Shown: positions 27,135 through 36,540, counted from the first letter of the stretch. The stretch: DNA of 64,000 nt from Oceanobacillus manasiensis (GCF_000724085.1 NZ_CCDL010000001.1:62001-126000); one strand, 5' to 3'. The notes: generated from the sequence alone by a model not told the origin. Numbers and translations are program-made.

Positions 27135-27947
27135 TTATTGAATGCGATCTTTCCATAAAAAAGAATGGATAAGTTGATCAACCTGTTGGTTTTCATGCAA
27201 TGCACTATGCCCAAGATCCTTATCCTCAATCATAATTTCGTCAAGTTGTTCCTTTGGTATGATCTGACGCAACGATTCAAGACTTTCCGGAACCGCCACC
27301 ATATCTCCCGTACTACCAATGCTTAAGACACGGGTATCTTTAGGAAATGGCCGTTTATGCAACATTTCCAGAGCAGCCGAACCCGGTATTAGATCTGTTG
27401 CGGCCGCACCATAATTCACTTGAAAATAGTCCTCACTGTAAATGCCATCAAACGGACTACCGATTGCTATAAATTTATCAACATTTGGATATATTTCCTT
27501 ATCATTATATTGTTTCAGGAATTCCAGTGATACTATCCCACCCATGGAATGCCCGACTAAATTAACATTATCCACATAGAAGTGTTGCTTCATATGCTTT
27601 AAAACAGAAGCAAACCAGGCTGCACTTTGATTAAAGCCTGCCCGATTATCTTCAAATATAACCTGGACAAGGGGAGGCTCTGAACGCCCCTTACTTAAAT
27701 TGCGCGCACTAATTTCCCCATTAGAAGAGACATAGTAAATTAACGCTTTGTTTCCCCAATTATACTTACTTTCAAAGCGATCCAGCATAAAACCAAACGA
27801 GTGATATGTACCCTTATAGCCATGCAGGAACACAGTTGGCTTTATCGTACTTATATCAGGCTTTCGTTCAGATTGATAACCTAATGAGATCATTCCCAAC
27901 AAGACTATAAAGCCTACTGTTAATCTTGTGATGTTTTTTCGGTTCAA
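27135..27947 (-). CDS. Secreted/membrane-anchored alpha/beta hydrolase (DUF915)
   Basis: A 270-residue alpha/beta hydrolase with an N-terminal membrane helix or signal (residues 7-23). The oxyanion region is VFLHGYKGTYHS and the nucleophile elbow is LVGHSMGGIVS; an Asp (TGDMVAVPES) and a His (DLGHSALHEN) can complete the triad. This is the DUF915 lipase-like branch common in Firmicutes, with no known substrate. It lies just upstream of murB on the same strand. Confidence 0.85.
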   Translation of the reverse strand: MNRKNITRLTVGFIVLLGMISLGYQSERKPDISTIKPTVFLHGYKGTYHSFGFMLDRFESKYNWGNKALIYYVSSNGEISARNLSKGRSEPPLVQVIFEDNRAGFNQSAAWFASVLKHMKQHFYVDNVNLVGHSMGGIVSLEFLKQYNDKEIYPNVDKFIAIGSPFDGIYSEDYFQVNYGAAATDLIPGSAALEMLHKRPFPKDTRVLSIGSTGDMVAVPESLESLRQIIPKEQLDEIMIEDKDLGHSALHENQQVDQLIHSFLWKDRIQ

Positions 27948-28037
27948 AAAGGATCCCTCATTTTCAAAGATGTGATCTTAGTATAACATCTTTCGCCCTG
28001 CTCCTGTCCCGTAATAGGTTAAATTTTTGTCTGCTAA

Positions 28038-28835
28038 TTATATTAGCTGTGTTATTGGATGAAAGGACGGCTTTCGTTCGGAAAATGTAGTGATATAGGA
28101 AAAGCCAATTGACTGAAGTAGTTCTAAAGCTTCTTTAAAACCATAGCCTACGGTTCTCTCCACATGAGAATCTGAGCCAAGTGTAAGGATTTCTCCACCA
28201 CAATCTTTATAAAGTTTTAAAATATCGGTACTTGGCATACCACTATTTAGTCCATAGCGAAATCCCGAGGTATTCAATTCAATTCCTCTTCCATCAGCAA
28301 TGACCTGCTTAAAAATCTGTTGTAATAGATCATGGAAATCCAGTTTGCTCTTTTGCTTAGTATATCTCTTAACTAAGTCTACGTGTCCTAACACATTGTA
28401 GTCTTTAAAATGTGTTACACAATAAAGTAATTCTTCATAGTAAATTTGGTATGCCTCTTCTACTGTTTTTCCTGCAAAAAAACTACCTGAGTGAAGATCC
28501 TTACGCTCTGATGTGTGCATAGAACAAATAATAAAGTCAAATCTGTTTGTGTCTATAAGCTTCTTATACCTGGCAAGGAGATGTGGCTCAACACCAATCT
28601 CTACACCTTTCTTAATGCTTATAGCTCCCCCATATTGCTGTTTCATTTCCATTATTTTTCTCTCATACCTCTCAAGATCAAGATCAAAGGAAATCGAAGG
28701 GTCGGGATAATCAAAGTCCACATGCTCCGTAAAACAAATTTCAGTAAGCCCTCTTTCAATCGCTGTTTCAATTGTCTTCTCCATTGGTGTAGAGCAATCT
28801 GCCGAAAAATTGCTATGCATATGATAATCAAACAT
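28038..28835 (-). CDS. hisJ: Histidinol-phosphatase, PHP family
   Basis: A 265-residue PHP-domain metal phosphatase. Metal ligands are visible in DYHMHSNFSADC, CFTEHVDF, CSMHTSERKD, LGHVDLVKRY and LGSDSHVERT. It removes phosphate from histidinol phosphate, the step between HisC and HisD. The ATG at 28835 has AAAGGAGA upstream; a TTG frame 10 codons earlier is unlikely. It is divergent from the his operon with closely overlapping promoters, completing the pathway in one locus. Confidence 0.92.
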   Translation of the reverse strand: MFDYHMHSNFSADCSTPMEKTIETAIERGLTEICFTEHVDFDYPDPSISFDLDLERYERKIMEMKQQYGGAISIKKGVEIGVEPHLLARYKKLIDTNRFDFIICSMHTSERKDLHSGSFFAGKTVEEAYQIYYEELLYCVTHFKDYNVLGHVDLVKRYTKQKSKLDFHDLLQQIFKQVIADGRGIELNTSGFRYGLNSGMPSTDILKLYKDCGGEILTLGSDSHVERTVGYGFKEALELLQSIGFSYITTFSERKPSFHPITQLI

Positions 28836-28853
28836 AAAATCTTCTCCTTTTGG

Positions 28854-28882
28854 TTGACTTTTCAAACTATACTAATTACAAT
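28854..28882 (+). promoter_or_regulatory. Sigma-A promoter of the hisZGDBHAFIC operon
   Basis: TTGACT and TACAAT with a 17-base spacer, about 70 bases ahead of hisZ. Its -10 touches the -10 of the hisJ promoter on the other strand. Confidence 0.7.
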
Positions 28883-28910
28883 ACTATATAACTTTACTTA
28901 GATAAAGCAA
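28883..28910 (-). promoter_or_regulatory. Sigma-A promoter of hisJ
   Basis: TTGCTT and TATAGT with a 16-base spacer on the minus strand, directly abutting the divergent his operon promoter. Confidence 0.55.
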
Positions 28911-28951
28911 TAAAGTGATAAAGGATAAAAATTTTAAAAAGGAGCATTGTT

Positions 28952-30190
28952 ATGCCATCCTACCAAATTGGTTCAGCAAAAAAGGAATCTAGCGAAATAG
29001 CATTCAACCGTAGAGAGTCCTTGATTACGCAATTAAAAACACGCTTTTCTACGTATGGATACAAACAAATTAGAACATCTACCTTTGAATCCTATGATCT
29101 GTATACAAACCTAAGTGGTACCGTAAACAAAGACGATATGGTAAAAGTTATCGATTCATCCGGAAAGGTTCTCGTCATGCGTCCTGATGTCACGATCCCT
29201 ATAACAAGAATGGTTGTAGAGAGCGAAATGTTAGAGGAGCTTCGTTATTTCTACATTCAGGATGTTTTTCATAATACATCCAGTAACGGAAGTACGGAAC
29301 GCACGCAGGCTGGTATTGAATGCTTAGGAAGTAACAGACCTGAAATAGATGCTGAAGTAATCATGCTTGCCATTCATAACTTAAAGGAACTAGGATTCGC
29401 TAATTTTAAAATAGAGATAGGCCATGCGGGATTTTTTAAATCCATAATAGAACCTGCAGGATTGTCTGATTCGGAAATGGAGCAGCTTCAAAGCTTGATT
29501 CAATCTAAAAACATTGTAGAAATGGTTCCTTTTCTTAAAGAATTAACATTATCAGAGGATTTACGAGATGCCATTCAAGCTATTCCCATGCTCTATGGAT
29601 CTCCAAGAGAGGTTATGCAACAGATACCCACTTCCCTTTTAAATGAAAACATGCGAAAGAACCTGAATAACCTGACTTCCATCGTGGAAATTTTAGAAGA
29701 TTACGAGGTTGGAGAGCATATCGTGTTAAATCTAGGCCTAATTAATAATATGAATTATTACTCGGATGTCATTTTCCAAGGATTTGTAGAGCAAGTCGGG
29801 CACCCCCTTTTAATGGGAGGCCGCTATAATCAACTTGGTGATCATTATGGGGTAGATCTTCCTGCTATTGGGTTTGCTTTTGAGGTGGATTTATTGCAAC
29901 AGGCGATTCAGCAAAAAGGCCTGTTAAATGGCGTATCACCTATGTCACAACTCGTTATAACATACGAGAAAAACAAGCAAAAAGAAGCATTCCAAATAGC
30001 TAAGCTCTTACGTGAAGAGACATTTCCTGTCCGCATTTATCCAGAATCAATGGAGTTCTCTATAAATCCTACTGATACTAAAATTACTTTCACTAATGGT
30101 GTATTTAACATAACAACTGGTGAAGATACCCAAACATTTCATAGTTACCAAGCACTTCTCAATTTTCTTAAGCAAAACGGAGGTGAATAA
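28952..30190 (+). CDS. hisZ: ATP phosphoribosyltransferase regulatory subunit
   Basis: A 412-residue histidyl-tRNA synthetase-like protein lacking the anticodon-binding domain. Class II-like motifs: FESYDLYTNLSG, VMRPDVTIPITRMV and the region RYFYIQDVFHNTSSNGSTER (given in part), then LMGGRYNQLGDHYG. It is needed as partner of the short HisG encoded next. The ATG has AAAAGGAG upstream. First gene of a nine-gene operon with very short or overlapping junctions. Confidence 0.93.
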   Translation: MPSYQIGSAKKESSEIAFNRRESLITQLKTRFSTYGYKQIRTSTFESYDLYTNLSGTVNKDDMVKVIDSSGKVLVMRPDVTIPITRMVVESEMLEELRYFYIQDVFHNTSSNGSTERTQAGIECLGSNRPEIDAEVIMLAIHNLKELGFANFKIEIGHAGFFKSIIEPAGLSDSEMEQLQSLIQSKNIVEMVPFLKELTLSEDLRDAIQAIPMLYGSPREVMQQIPTSLLNENMRKNLNNLTSIVEILEDYEVGEHIVLNLGLINNMNYYSDVIFQGFVEQVGHPLLMGGRYNQLGDHYGVDLPAIGFAFEVDLLQQAIQQKGLLNGVSPMSQLVITYEKNKQKEAFQIAKLLREETFPVRIYPESMEFSINPTDTKITFTNGVFNITTGEDTQTFHSYQALLNFLKQNGGE

Positions 30191-30191
30191 G

Positions 30192-30842
30192 ATGGGAAAC
30201 ATTACCTTAGCATTGGCAAAGGGCAGAACAGCTGAAAGCACCATAGATTTACTCAAAAAAGTAGGCATAGACTTTCAAGACTTTCATGAAGATACTCGCA
30301 AACTTGTATTCTATAGTGAAGATGCGTCGATTAAGTTAATTTTTGTTAAGGCAGTCGATGTACCAACCTATGTAGAAAAAGGAGCAGCAGACATCGGGAT
30401 TGCTGGGAAGGACAACATTCTAGAATCACAGACGGACGTTTATGAACTACTTGACTTAAAAATTGGCCAATGTAAATTTGTTGTCGCTGGAAAGGAAGGA
30501 GATTTCTCCCCTGCCAAGCAACGTCTCACAGTGGCTTCAAAGTATCCCAACATAACGGAACAGCATTTTCGAAAAAAAGGGATGGATGTCGAGACAGTAA
30601 AGCTAAATGGTTCCGTTGAGCTCGCTCCGCTAATCGGCTTATCTGATGTAATCGTCGATATCGTGGAAACAGGTAATACCTTAAAGGAAAATGGCTTAGC
30701 AATATTTGAAGATGTAGAAAAAATAAGTACGCGACTTATTGTAAACAAAGCAAGCTTTGCAACCAAATCAAAGGACATACAGCGGTTCATCAATAGACTT
30801 AAAGAAGGGCTGGAAGCAGAATATGAAAATTCTAACGGCTGA
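30192..30842 (+). CDS. hisG: ATP phosphoribosyltransferase, short form
   Basis: A 216-residue catalytic subunit for the first step of histidine synthesis (ATP + PRPP). It is the short form without the C-terminal regulatory domain, so it needs HisZ. Motifs: LALAKGRTAES, GAADIGIAGKDNI, LNGSVELAPLIGLSDVIVDI (given in part) and VETGNTL for PRPP binding. The ATG at 30192, two bases after the hisZ stop, has GGAGGTG upstream. Confidence 0.95.
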   Translation: MGNITLALAKGRTAESTIDLLKKVGIDFQDFHEDTRKLVFYSEDASIKLIFVKAVDVPTYVEKGAADIGIAGKDNILESQTDVYELLDLKIGQCKFVVAGKEGDFSPAKQRLTVASKYPNITEQHFRKKGMDVETVKLNGSVELAPLIGLSDVIVDIVETGNTLKENGLAIFEDVEKISTRLIVNKASFATKSKDIQRFINRLKEGLEAEYENSNG

Positions 30843-32109
30843 TGCTTACTTAAAAGAAGAATTGAACATGATGGAAGAGCAGCCAGACAACCAAAGTCTT
30901 GATGAAACAGTAATAGAGATCATTCAAAAGGTAAGACAAGAAGGAGATCAAGCATTATACAATTACACAAAAACCTTTGATGGCGTAAAGCTAACAGAGC
31001 TACTCGTATCTGAAGGAGAATTTACAGAGGCAACAAATCTAGTTGATGAGGCATTTTTACAATCCCTGAAGCAAGCGAAGAGAAACATCGAGGAGTTTCA
31101 TCACATGCAGCTAGAAAAGTCGTGGTTCTATAATAAATCGCCGGGTATTACACTCGGTCAGATGGTCACACCTATGCAACGTGCAGGGATTTATATCCCC
31201 GGTGGAAAAGCTGCCTATCCATCCTCAGTGCTAATGAATGTGATACCAGCGAAATTGGCCCAAGTTGAGGAAATAGCGATTGTTACCCCACCACAAAAAA
31301 ATGGGAAAGTGAACCCGCATGTACTCGTTGCAGCAAAGATGTTGGGTGTCGATACAGTATATAAAGTCGGTGGGGCGCAGGCCATAGCTGCCTTAGCTTA
31401 TGGCACAGAAACGATTAATAAAGTAGATAAAATCGTCGGACCTGGCAACGCTTATGTCGCGCGGGCCAAAAAGTGGGTGTTCGGTGATGTAGCTATAGAC
31501 ATGATCGCAGGACCAAGCGAAATCTGTATAGCAGCAGACGCTTCGGCGCCACCAGCATATATTGCTGCGGACTTACTTTCACAGGCAGAGCATGATGAGC
31601 GTGCTCGCACCTTCTTAATTACAACTGACACTGAATTAGCAGAAAAAGTAAAAGCAGAGCTTTATAAACAAGTCGAAGGACTTGAGAGAAAAGATATTAT
31701 TAAAGCAGCATTAGAGAATTATGGCCACTCTATTATTACAAAAGATGAAAAGGAAACATTCGAGCTTATTAATCATATAGCACCAGAGCATTTAGAGCTC
31801 ATGCTAGAGAATGCTACAGATAAATTGCCTTTTGTTAAAAATGCTGGGGCCATTTTCTTAGGGAATTATTCTCCAGAGCCACTTGGTGATTATGTCGCCG
31901 GACCGAATCATACCTTGCCAACGAGTGGAACAGCAACCTTTTCCTCTCCGCTAGGTGTTTATGATTTTCTGAAAAGATCAAGTATTATCAACTATTCACA
32001 AGAAGCGTTATTAAAAGCAGCTGATCCGATTATATGCTTAGCAGAAACAGAAGGGTTAACAGCCCATGCAAATGCAATTTATTTACGAAGGGATGAAAAT
32101 AATGCGTAA
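30823..32109 (+). CDS. hisD: Histidinol dehydrogenase
   Basis: A 428-residue zinc enzyme that oxidises histidinol to histidine in two steps. Seen: GIYIPGGKAAYPSSVLMNV, VGGAQAIAALAYGT, GPGNAYVARAKKWV, the zinc and base residues in LLSQAEHDE and HIAPEHLEL. The ATG at 30823 overlaps hisG by 20 bases; the in-frame frame further upstream is shadow. The ribosome site is modest (GGAAGCAGA), which suggests coupling to hisG translation. Confidence 0.94.
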   Translation: MKILTADAYLKEELNMMEEQPDNQSLDETVIEIIQKVRQEGDQALYNYTKTFDGVKLTELLVSEGEFTEATNLVDEAFLQSLKQAKRNIEEFHHMQLEKSWFYNKSPGITLGQMVTPMQRAGIYIPGGKAAYPSSVLMNVIPAKLAQVEEIAIVTPPQKNGKVNPHVLVAAKMLGVDTVYKVGGAQAIAALAYGTETINKVDKIVGPGNAYVARAKKWVFGDVAIDMIAGPSEICIAADASAPPAYIAADLLSQAEHDERARTFLITTDTELAEKVKAELYKQVEGLERKDIIKAALENYGHSIITKDEKETFELINHIAPEHLELMLENATDKLPFVKNAGAIFLGNYSPEPLGDYVAGPNHTLPTSGTATFSSPLGVYDFLKRSSIINYSQEALLKAADPIICLAETEGLTAHANAIYLRRDENNA

Positions 32110-32686
32110 TCATCTTGTTACTCGCAAAACGTCCGAAACAGATATTTCACTAAAACTTGCCATTGACGGTGAAGGCAAATCTACTATCCAAACTGGGGTT
32201 GGCTTTTTTGACCATATGCTTATTCTACTAAGCAAGCATGGGCTGTTTGATTTAGAGATTACGTGTCATGGTGATTTGGAAGTTGATCAACACCATACCG
32301 TAGAAGATATTGGCATTGCACTAGGGGAGGCCTTTCGTGAAGCACTAGGAAGCAAAGAAGGAATAACACGTTATGCTACTGTTACTACCCCAATGGATGA
32401 AGCATTATCTACCATATCGCTTGATATAAGCGGTAGGTCCTATCTTGTATTTAACGTAGATGGGTTAAAAGATAAGGTTGGAAACTTTGATACGGAGTTG
32501 GTAGAAGAGTTCTTTCAAGCTTTTGCAAGCAACGCAAAAGTGACCCTTCATATTAACCTGTTATATGGTCAAAACACCCACCATATGATTGAATCCATTT
32601 TTAAAGGTGTGGGTCGTGCCCTAGATTTAGCAAGTCAGCAAAATGGCCGGATAAAAGGTATTCCCTCAACCAAAGGAAGCCTTTAA
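32102..32686 (+). CDS. hisB: Imidazoleglycerol-phosphate dehydratase
   Basis: A 194-residue single-function dehydratase with the duplicated metal-binding histidine patterns: FFDHML, HHTVEDIGIALGEA and QNTHHMIESIFKGVGRAL. The C-terminal phosphatase domain of the enterobacterial fusion is absent, in keeping with a separate hisJ. ATG at 32102 overlaps the hisD stop by 8 bases; a GAAGGG site lies upstream. Confidence 0.94.
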   Translation: MRNHLVTRKTSETDISLKLAIDGEGKSTIQTGVGFFDHMLILLSKHGLFDLEITCHGDLEVDQHHTVEDIGIALGEAFREALGSKEGITRYATVTTPMDEALSTISLDISGRSYLVFNVDGLKDKVGNFDTELVEEFFQAFASNAKVTLHINLLYGQNTHHMIESIFKGVGRALDLASQQNGRIKGIPSTKGSL

Positions 32687-32729
32687 TAGATAACATGCTC
32701 AACGTTATGTACAGAAGGAGCGAAACAGA

Positions 32730-33335
32730 ATGATCGCAATTATTGATTATGGTGCAGGCAATATAAAGAGTCTGCAATTTGCATTAGATAAAATAGGTCT
32801 CCCTTCCGTCGTTACGACAGATCCTATTGTAGTACAACAAAGTAAGGCGGTTATCCTGCCTGGTGTGGGTGCTTTTAAAGATGCGATGGAAGCAATTAGA
32901 GGATTGGGACTGGTAGAAGTACTACAAGAAGAGGCAGCAAACGGAAAACCCTTGCTCGGCATTTGTCTTGGCATGCAATTATTCTATCAAACTAGCTTTG
33001 AAGACGGCAGGTGGGAGGGGCTTGGCCTGCTTAAAGGTGCTGTATCTCGAATTGCAGGTAACGTAAAGGTCCCTCACATCGGTTGGAACACACTAGATCA
33101 TCATGGGTCTCCCAGTGTTTTGACAAATATTAACGATGGAGCTTATGTCTATTTTGTGCATTCTTATGCTGTCACAGATTATGAGGATGCATCTTTAGTA
33201 GCAAGCACAACTTATGGGGAAGCACTTCCAGCTGTCGTGCAGGAAAATAATATAATAGGGATGCAATTTCATCCTGAAAAAAGCGGAGAAGTAGGTTTAC
33301 AGCTATTAAAAAATTTCGGGGAGATGATCAAATGA
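32730..33335 (+). CDS. hisH: Imidazole glycerol phosphate synthase, glutaminase subunit
   Basis: A 201-residue class I glutamine amidotransferase. Oxyanion loop PGVGAF, nucleophile Cys in GICLGMQLFY, and the His/Glu pair in GMQFHPEKSG. It supplies ammonia to HisF. It begins after a 43-base gap from hisB with AAGGAG upstream, and its stop overlaps the hisA start as ATGA. Confidence 0.95.
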   Translation: MIAIIDYGAGNIKSLQFALDKIGLPSVVTTDPIVVQQSKAVILPGVGAFKDAMEAIRGLGLVEVLQEEAANGKPLLGICLGMQLFYQTSFEDGRWEGLGLLKGAVSRIAGNVKVPHIGWNTLDHHGSPSVLTNINDGAYVYFVHSYAVTDYEDASLVASTTYGEALPAVVQENNIIGMQFHPEKSGEVGLQLLKNFGEMIK

Positions 33336-34054
33336 TTTTATTTCCAGCTATAGATATTAAGGATGGAAAATGTGTGCGCCTTACTCAAGGTGATTATAAC
33401 CAACAAAAAATATACAGTGAATCTCCCATAAATATTGCCCGCCAATGGGAAGAGCAAGGTGCCGACTTTATTCATATCGTGGATTTAGATGGAGCCAAAT
33501 CAGGCATATCGTCGAATCAATTACTTATCGAAGAAATAGCGAATGCTAGCCGGATTCCTATACAGGTTGGAGGCGGGATTCGCTCATTAGAAACAGTAAA
33601 AAGGTATGTAAACGCAGGTGTGGAAAGAGTAATTATTGGGACAGCGGCAATCGCAGACCTTCCTTTCCTCCAGGAAGCTGTAAAGCTATATAAGGATCGG
33701 ATAGCCGTTTCACTTGATGCTCGCAATGGATTCGTTGCGACGGACGGTTGGACTGAGACAAGCACTACTCGAGCAATTGATCTTGTAAAAGAGCTTGAAA
33801 AACTTGGTGTACAAACGATAATTTATACAGACATTTTAAAAGATGGAATGCTTCAAGGACCTAATTTGGTAGAGCTTGAAGCCATGAACGAAGCGACCAA
33901 TATAAATGTTATTGCATCTGGTGGTGTGACAACAAAAGAAGACATCCAACAGCTTAGAAGCCTAAAGCTATATGGTGCAATCATTGGCAAGGCCTTGTAT
34001 GACGGCACACTGTCTTTTGAAGAGGTCGTAAAGGATGAATCAAATGCTCGCTAA
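33332..34054 (+). CDS. hisA: ProFAR isomerase
   Basis: A 240-residue TIM barrel. Catalytic Asp8 lies in FPAIDIKDGKCVRL and the second Asp in YTDILKDGMLQGPN; phosphate-binding loops are VGGGIRS and ASGGVTT. It catalyses the Amadori rearrangement feeding HisHF. Overlaps hisH by 4 bases and hisF by about 11. Confidence 0.95.
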   Translation: MILFPAIDIKDGKCVRLTQGDYNQQKIYSESPINIARQWEEQGADFIHIVDLDGAKSGISSNQLLIEEIANASRIPIQVGGGIRSLETVKRYVNAGVERVIIGTAAIADLPFLQEAVKLYKDRIAVSLDARNGFVATDGWTETSTTRAIDLVKELEKLGVQTIIYTDILKDGMLQGPNLVELEAMNEATNINVIASGGVTTKEDIQQLRSLKLYGAIIGKALYDGTLSFEEVVKDESNAR

Positions 34055-34817
34055 ACGTATTGTCCCGTGTTTGGATGTAGATAAAGGTAGAGTAGTAAAG
34101 GGTAAAAAGTTTCAAAACATTCAAGATGTAGCAGATCCAGTAGAGCTTGCACAACGGTATAATCAAGCCGGAGCAGATGAACTCGTATTTTACGATATTA
34201 CAGCCTCCAATGAAGAAAGGGATATCCTTGCAGACATTGTTGAAAAAGTAGCGGCAGAGATTGCCATCCCTTTTACTGTCGGAGGTGGATTAAGAACAAT
34301 GGAAGATATTCACAAAATCCTTCGATCAGGAGCAGATAAGGTTTCGCTTAATAGTTCAGCTGTAGTGAACCCACAGCTTATCCAACAAGCTGCCTGGAAG
34401 TTCGGATCTCAATGTATTGTCTTATCCATTGATGCAAAGCAGACATCAGATAACAAATGGATGGTGTACACCAAAGGTGGTCGCAACAATACAGGGTTAG
34501 ATGCTATCGAATGGGCCAAGCGCGGTGAAGCTTTAGGTGCTGGTGAAATCGTCATTAACGCAATCGATACGGATGGAGAGAAAAACGGCTATCGACTAGA
34601 CTTAATTAAACAGCTTGCAGATGCGGTTAATATTCCAATAGTCGCGAGTGGTGGTGCTGGAACATTAGAACACTTCGCTGATGTTCTACAGGAAGGATAT
34701 GCAGACGCGGCTCTCGCAGCCTCCGTGTTCCACTACAATGAGATTCCCATTCCAGATTTAAAACAATATTTAGATGAGAAAGCAATCAATGTAAGGAGGG
34801 AACAGTCATGGAAGTAA
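34044..34817 (+). CDS. hisF: Imidazole glycerol phosphate synthase, cyclase subunit
   Basis: A 257-residue TIM barrel homologous to HisA. Catalytic Asp residues are in RIVPCLDVDKGRVVKG and NAIDTDGEKNGY; phosphate loops are FTVGGGLRT and ASGGAGT. I take the ATG at 34044 (MLAKRIVPCLDV), which matches the usual N-terminus and has AAGGA 8 bases upstream; ATG at 34035 is possible. It forms the ammonia-channelling complex with HisH. Confidence 0.94.
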   Translation: MLAKRIVPCLDVDKGRVVKGKKFQNIQDVADPVELAQRYNQAGADELVFYDITASNEERDILADIVEKVAAEIAIPFTVGGGLRTMEDIHKILRSGADKVSLNSSAVVNPQLIQQAAWKFGSQCIVLSIDAKQTSDNKWMVYTKGGRNNTGLDAIEWAKRGEALGAGEIVINAIDTDGEKNGYRLDLIKQLADAVNIPIVASGGAGTLEHFADVLQEGYADAALAASVFHYNEIPIPDLKQYLDEKAINVRREQSWK

Positions 34818-35449
34818 AGATAGAAAAACTGTCATTTGATGAGAATGGCTTAATCCCAGCCATTGTCCAAGATGCTGAAAGTGCAAAAGTACTTACGTTA
34901 GCCTATATGAATGAAGCGGCTGTCATGAAAACAATCCAAACTGGCGAAACATGGTTTTACAGCAGAAAACGGCAATCTCTTTGGAACAAAGGCGAAACTT
35001 CTGGGAACAAGCAAAAGGTTGTTAAAATAAACTTTGACTGTGATGCTGATGCCTTGTTGCTTCAGGTGAATCCCCTGGGTCCTGCTTGTCATACCGGATC
35101 AGAGTCCTGTTTCCATAATACTCTACAGGAAAATGAAGAGGTAGAAAGTGAAATTATTCCTATGTTGACCCGTAACATTAAGGAACGAAGAAACAACCCA
35201 GTGGAGGGCACGTATACAACCTATCTGTTTCGTGAAGGAATGGATAAGATACTCAAGAAAATTGGTGAGGAATCCAGCGAAGTCATTATAGGGGCTAAAA
35301 ACGCTGATAAACAGGAGGTTACCTGGGAAATAGCTGATTTAACCTATCATACATTAGTGTTAATGGAGCTACTTGATGTTTCTGTATCAGATATTAAAAG
35401 TGAACTAATGAAGCGTCATATAAAAAAGGCAGGAAAAAAAGATGAGTAG
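34808..35449 (+). CDS. hisI: Bifunctional PR-AMP cyclohydrolase / PR-ATP pyrophosphohydrolase
   Basis: A 213-residue HisI-HisE fusion. The cyclohydrolase part (1-110) has YSRKRQSLWNKGETSGN and a zinc/metal site DCDADALLLQV with CHTGSESCF. The pyrophosphohydrolase part (115-213) has KIGEESSEVIIGAKN, the MazG-like E-x-x-E pattern. Covers steps 2 and 3 of the pathway. ATG after AAGGAGGG; ends 8 bases inside hisC. Confidence 0.94.
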   Translation: MEVKIEKLSFDENGLIPAIVQDAESAKVLTLAYMNEAAVMKTIQTGETWFYSRKRQSLWNKGETSGNKQKVVKINFDCDADALLLQVNPLGPACHTGSESCFHNTLQENEEVESEIIPMLTRNIKERRNNPVEGTYTTYLFREGMDKILKKIGEESSEVIIGAKNADKQEVTWEIADLTYHTLVLMELLDVSVSDIKSELMKRHIKKAGKKDE

Positions 35450-36518
35450 GTTTTGGAGTAAAGCTGCCCAGCGCTGTGAGCCATACGTGCCTGGTGAACA
35501 GTTAAACCAGCCAGAAATCATAAAACTTAATACGAATGAAAATCCCTATCCCCCTTCTCCGAATGTAGTGAGGGCAATTGAAAAAGAAGCAGCAAACAAA
35601 CTAAATTTGTATCCATCACCAACAGTCGATCAGTTAAAAAAGCGTATAGCAGACTTAAATAATTTAAAGAGTGAGCAGGTTTTCGTAGGAAACGGTTCTG
35701 ATGAAGTACTTGCCTTTTCCTTTATGGCATTCTTTGACCAAGATAAGCCTATACGCTTTCCGGATATTTCTTATAGCTTTTATTCCGTTTATGCTCGTTT
35801 ATTTAATATTCCGCATGAGAGTGTAGCCTTAAAAGAAGATTTTACTATTCCTAAAGAAGCCTTTTTCCAATCATCAGGTGGGGTCATTTTCCCGAATCCA
35901 AACGCACCGACAAGTATTTATCTTGGATTAGATGAAATTAAAGAAATTGCAGAGCAAAATCCAGATCAGGTTGTCATTATTGATGAAGCATACATCGATT
36001 TTGCCAGTGTCTCTGCTGTGTCACTTATCCAAGATTACGAAAATGTCCTGATCATCCAAACCATGTCGAAATCAAAATCGCTTGCGGGTCTCCGAGTTGG
36101 ATATGCATTAGGCGATGCCGATTTAATCTCAGGTTTAATACGTATAAAGGATTCTTTTAATTCGTATACACTGGATCGACTTGCTATTGCTGGAGCAGAA
36201 GCAGCGATTCAAGCGATTGATTATTATGCAGACATAACGGAAAAAATTATAACAACAAGAGAATGGACTATAGCTGAGATGAACAAACGGGGCTTTACGG
36301 TACTCCCATCTCAGACAAACTTTATTTTTGCCACACACTCCACATTGCCTGCAGAACTGCTTTACCAAAAGCTTAAGGATCGAGGTATCCTAATCCGATA
36401 CTTTAACAAGCCACGTATAGAAAATTACGTGCGAATTACAATTGGAACAGATGGAGAGATGGAACAGCTTTTCCTTCTCCTAGACCAAATAGCGAAAGAA
36501 GCATCGTTTACCTCATAG
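35442..36518 (+). CDS. hisC: Histidinol-phosphate aminotransferase
   Basis: A 358-residue fold-type I PLP enzyme. Seen: LNTNENPYPPSP, GNGSDEVL, IFPNPNAPTS, VIIDEAYIDF and the PLP-Lys in TMSKSKSLAGLRVGYALG. It converts imidazole-acetol phosphate to histidinol phosphate. In B. subtilis hisC lies in the trp operon; here it closes the his operon. The terminator stem begins inside its last codons. Confidence 0.94.
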   Translation: MSRFWSKAAQRCEPYVPGEQLNQPEIIKLNTNENPYPPSPNVVRAIEKEAANKLNLYPSPTVDQLKKRIADLNNLKSEQVFVGNGSDEVLAFSFMAFFDQDKPIRFPDISYSFYSVYARLFNIPHESVALKEDFTIPKEAFFQSSGGVIFPNPNAPTSIYLGLDEIKEIAEQNPDQVVIIDEAYIDFASVSAVSLIQDYENVLIIQTMSKSKSLAGLRVGYALGDADLISGLIRIKDSFNSYTLDRLAIAGAEAAIQAIDYYADITEKIITTREWTIAEMNKRGFTVLPSQTNFIFATHSTLPAELLYQKLKDRGILIRYFNKPRIENYVRITIGTDGEMEQLFLLLDQIAKEASFTS

Positions 36519-36540
36519 GAAACGATGCTTCTTTATATTT
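36495..36540 (+). terminator. his operon terminator overlapping the end of hisC
   Basis: A perfect 15-bp stem, AAAGAAGCATCGTTT against AAACGATGCTTCTTT, with the hisC stop codon in the loop and a T-rich tail. The upstream arm is coding. Confidence 0.88.

Noticed and set aside
26165-27229. 50-residue N-terminal extension of MurB
   Set aside because: It would overlap the coding end of the upstream hydrolase gene; ATG at 27079 has the ribosome site and the normal length.
28836-28951. Histidine T-box or attenuator before hisZ
   Set aside because: The 116-base gap is filled by two promoters; no His-codon leader, T-box sequence or terminator is present.
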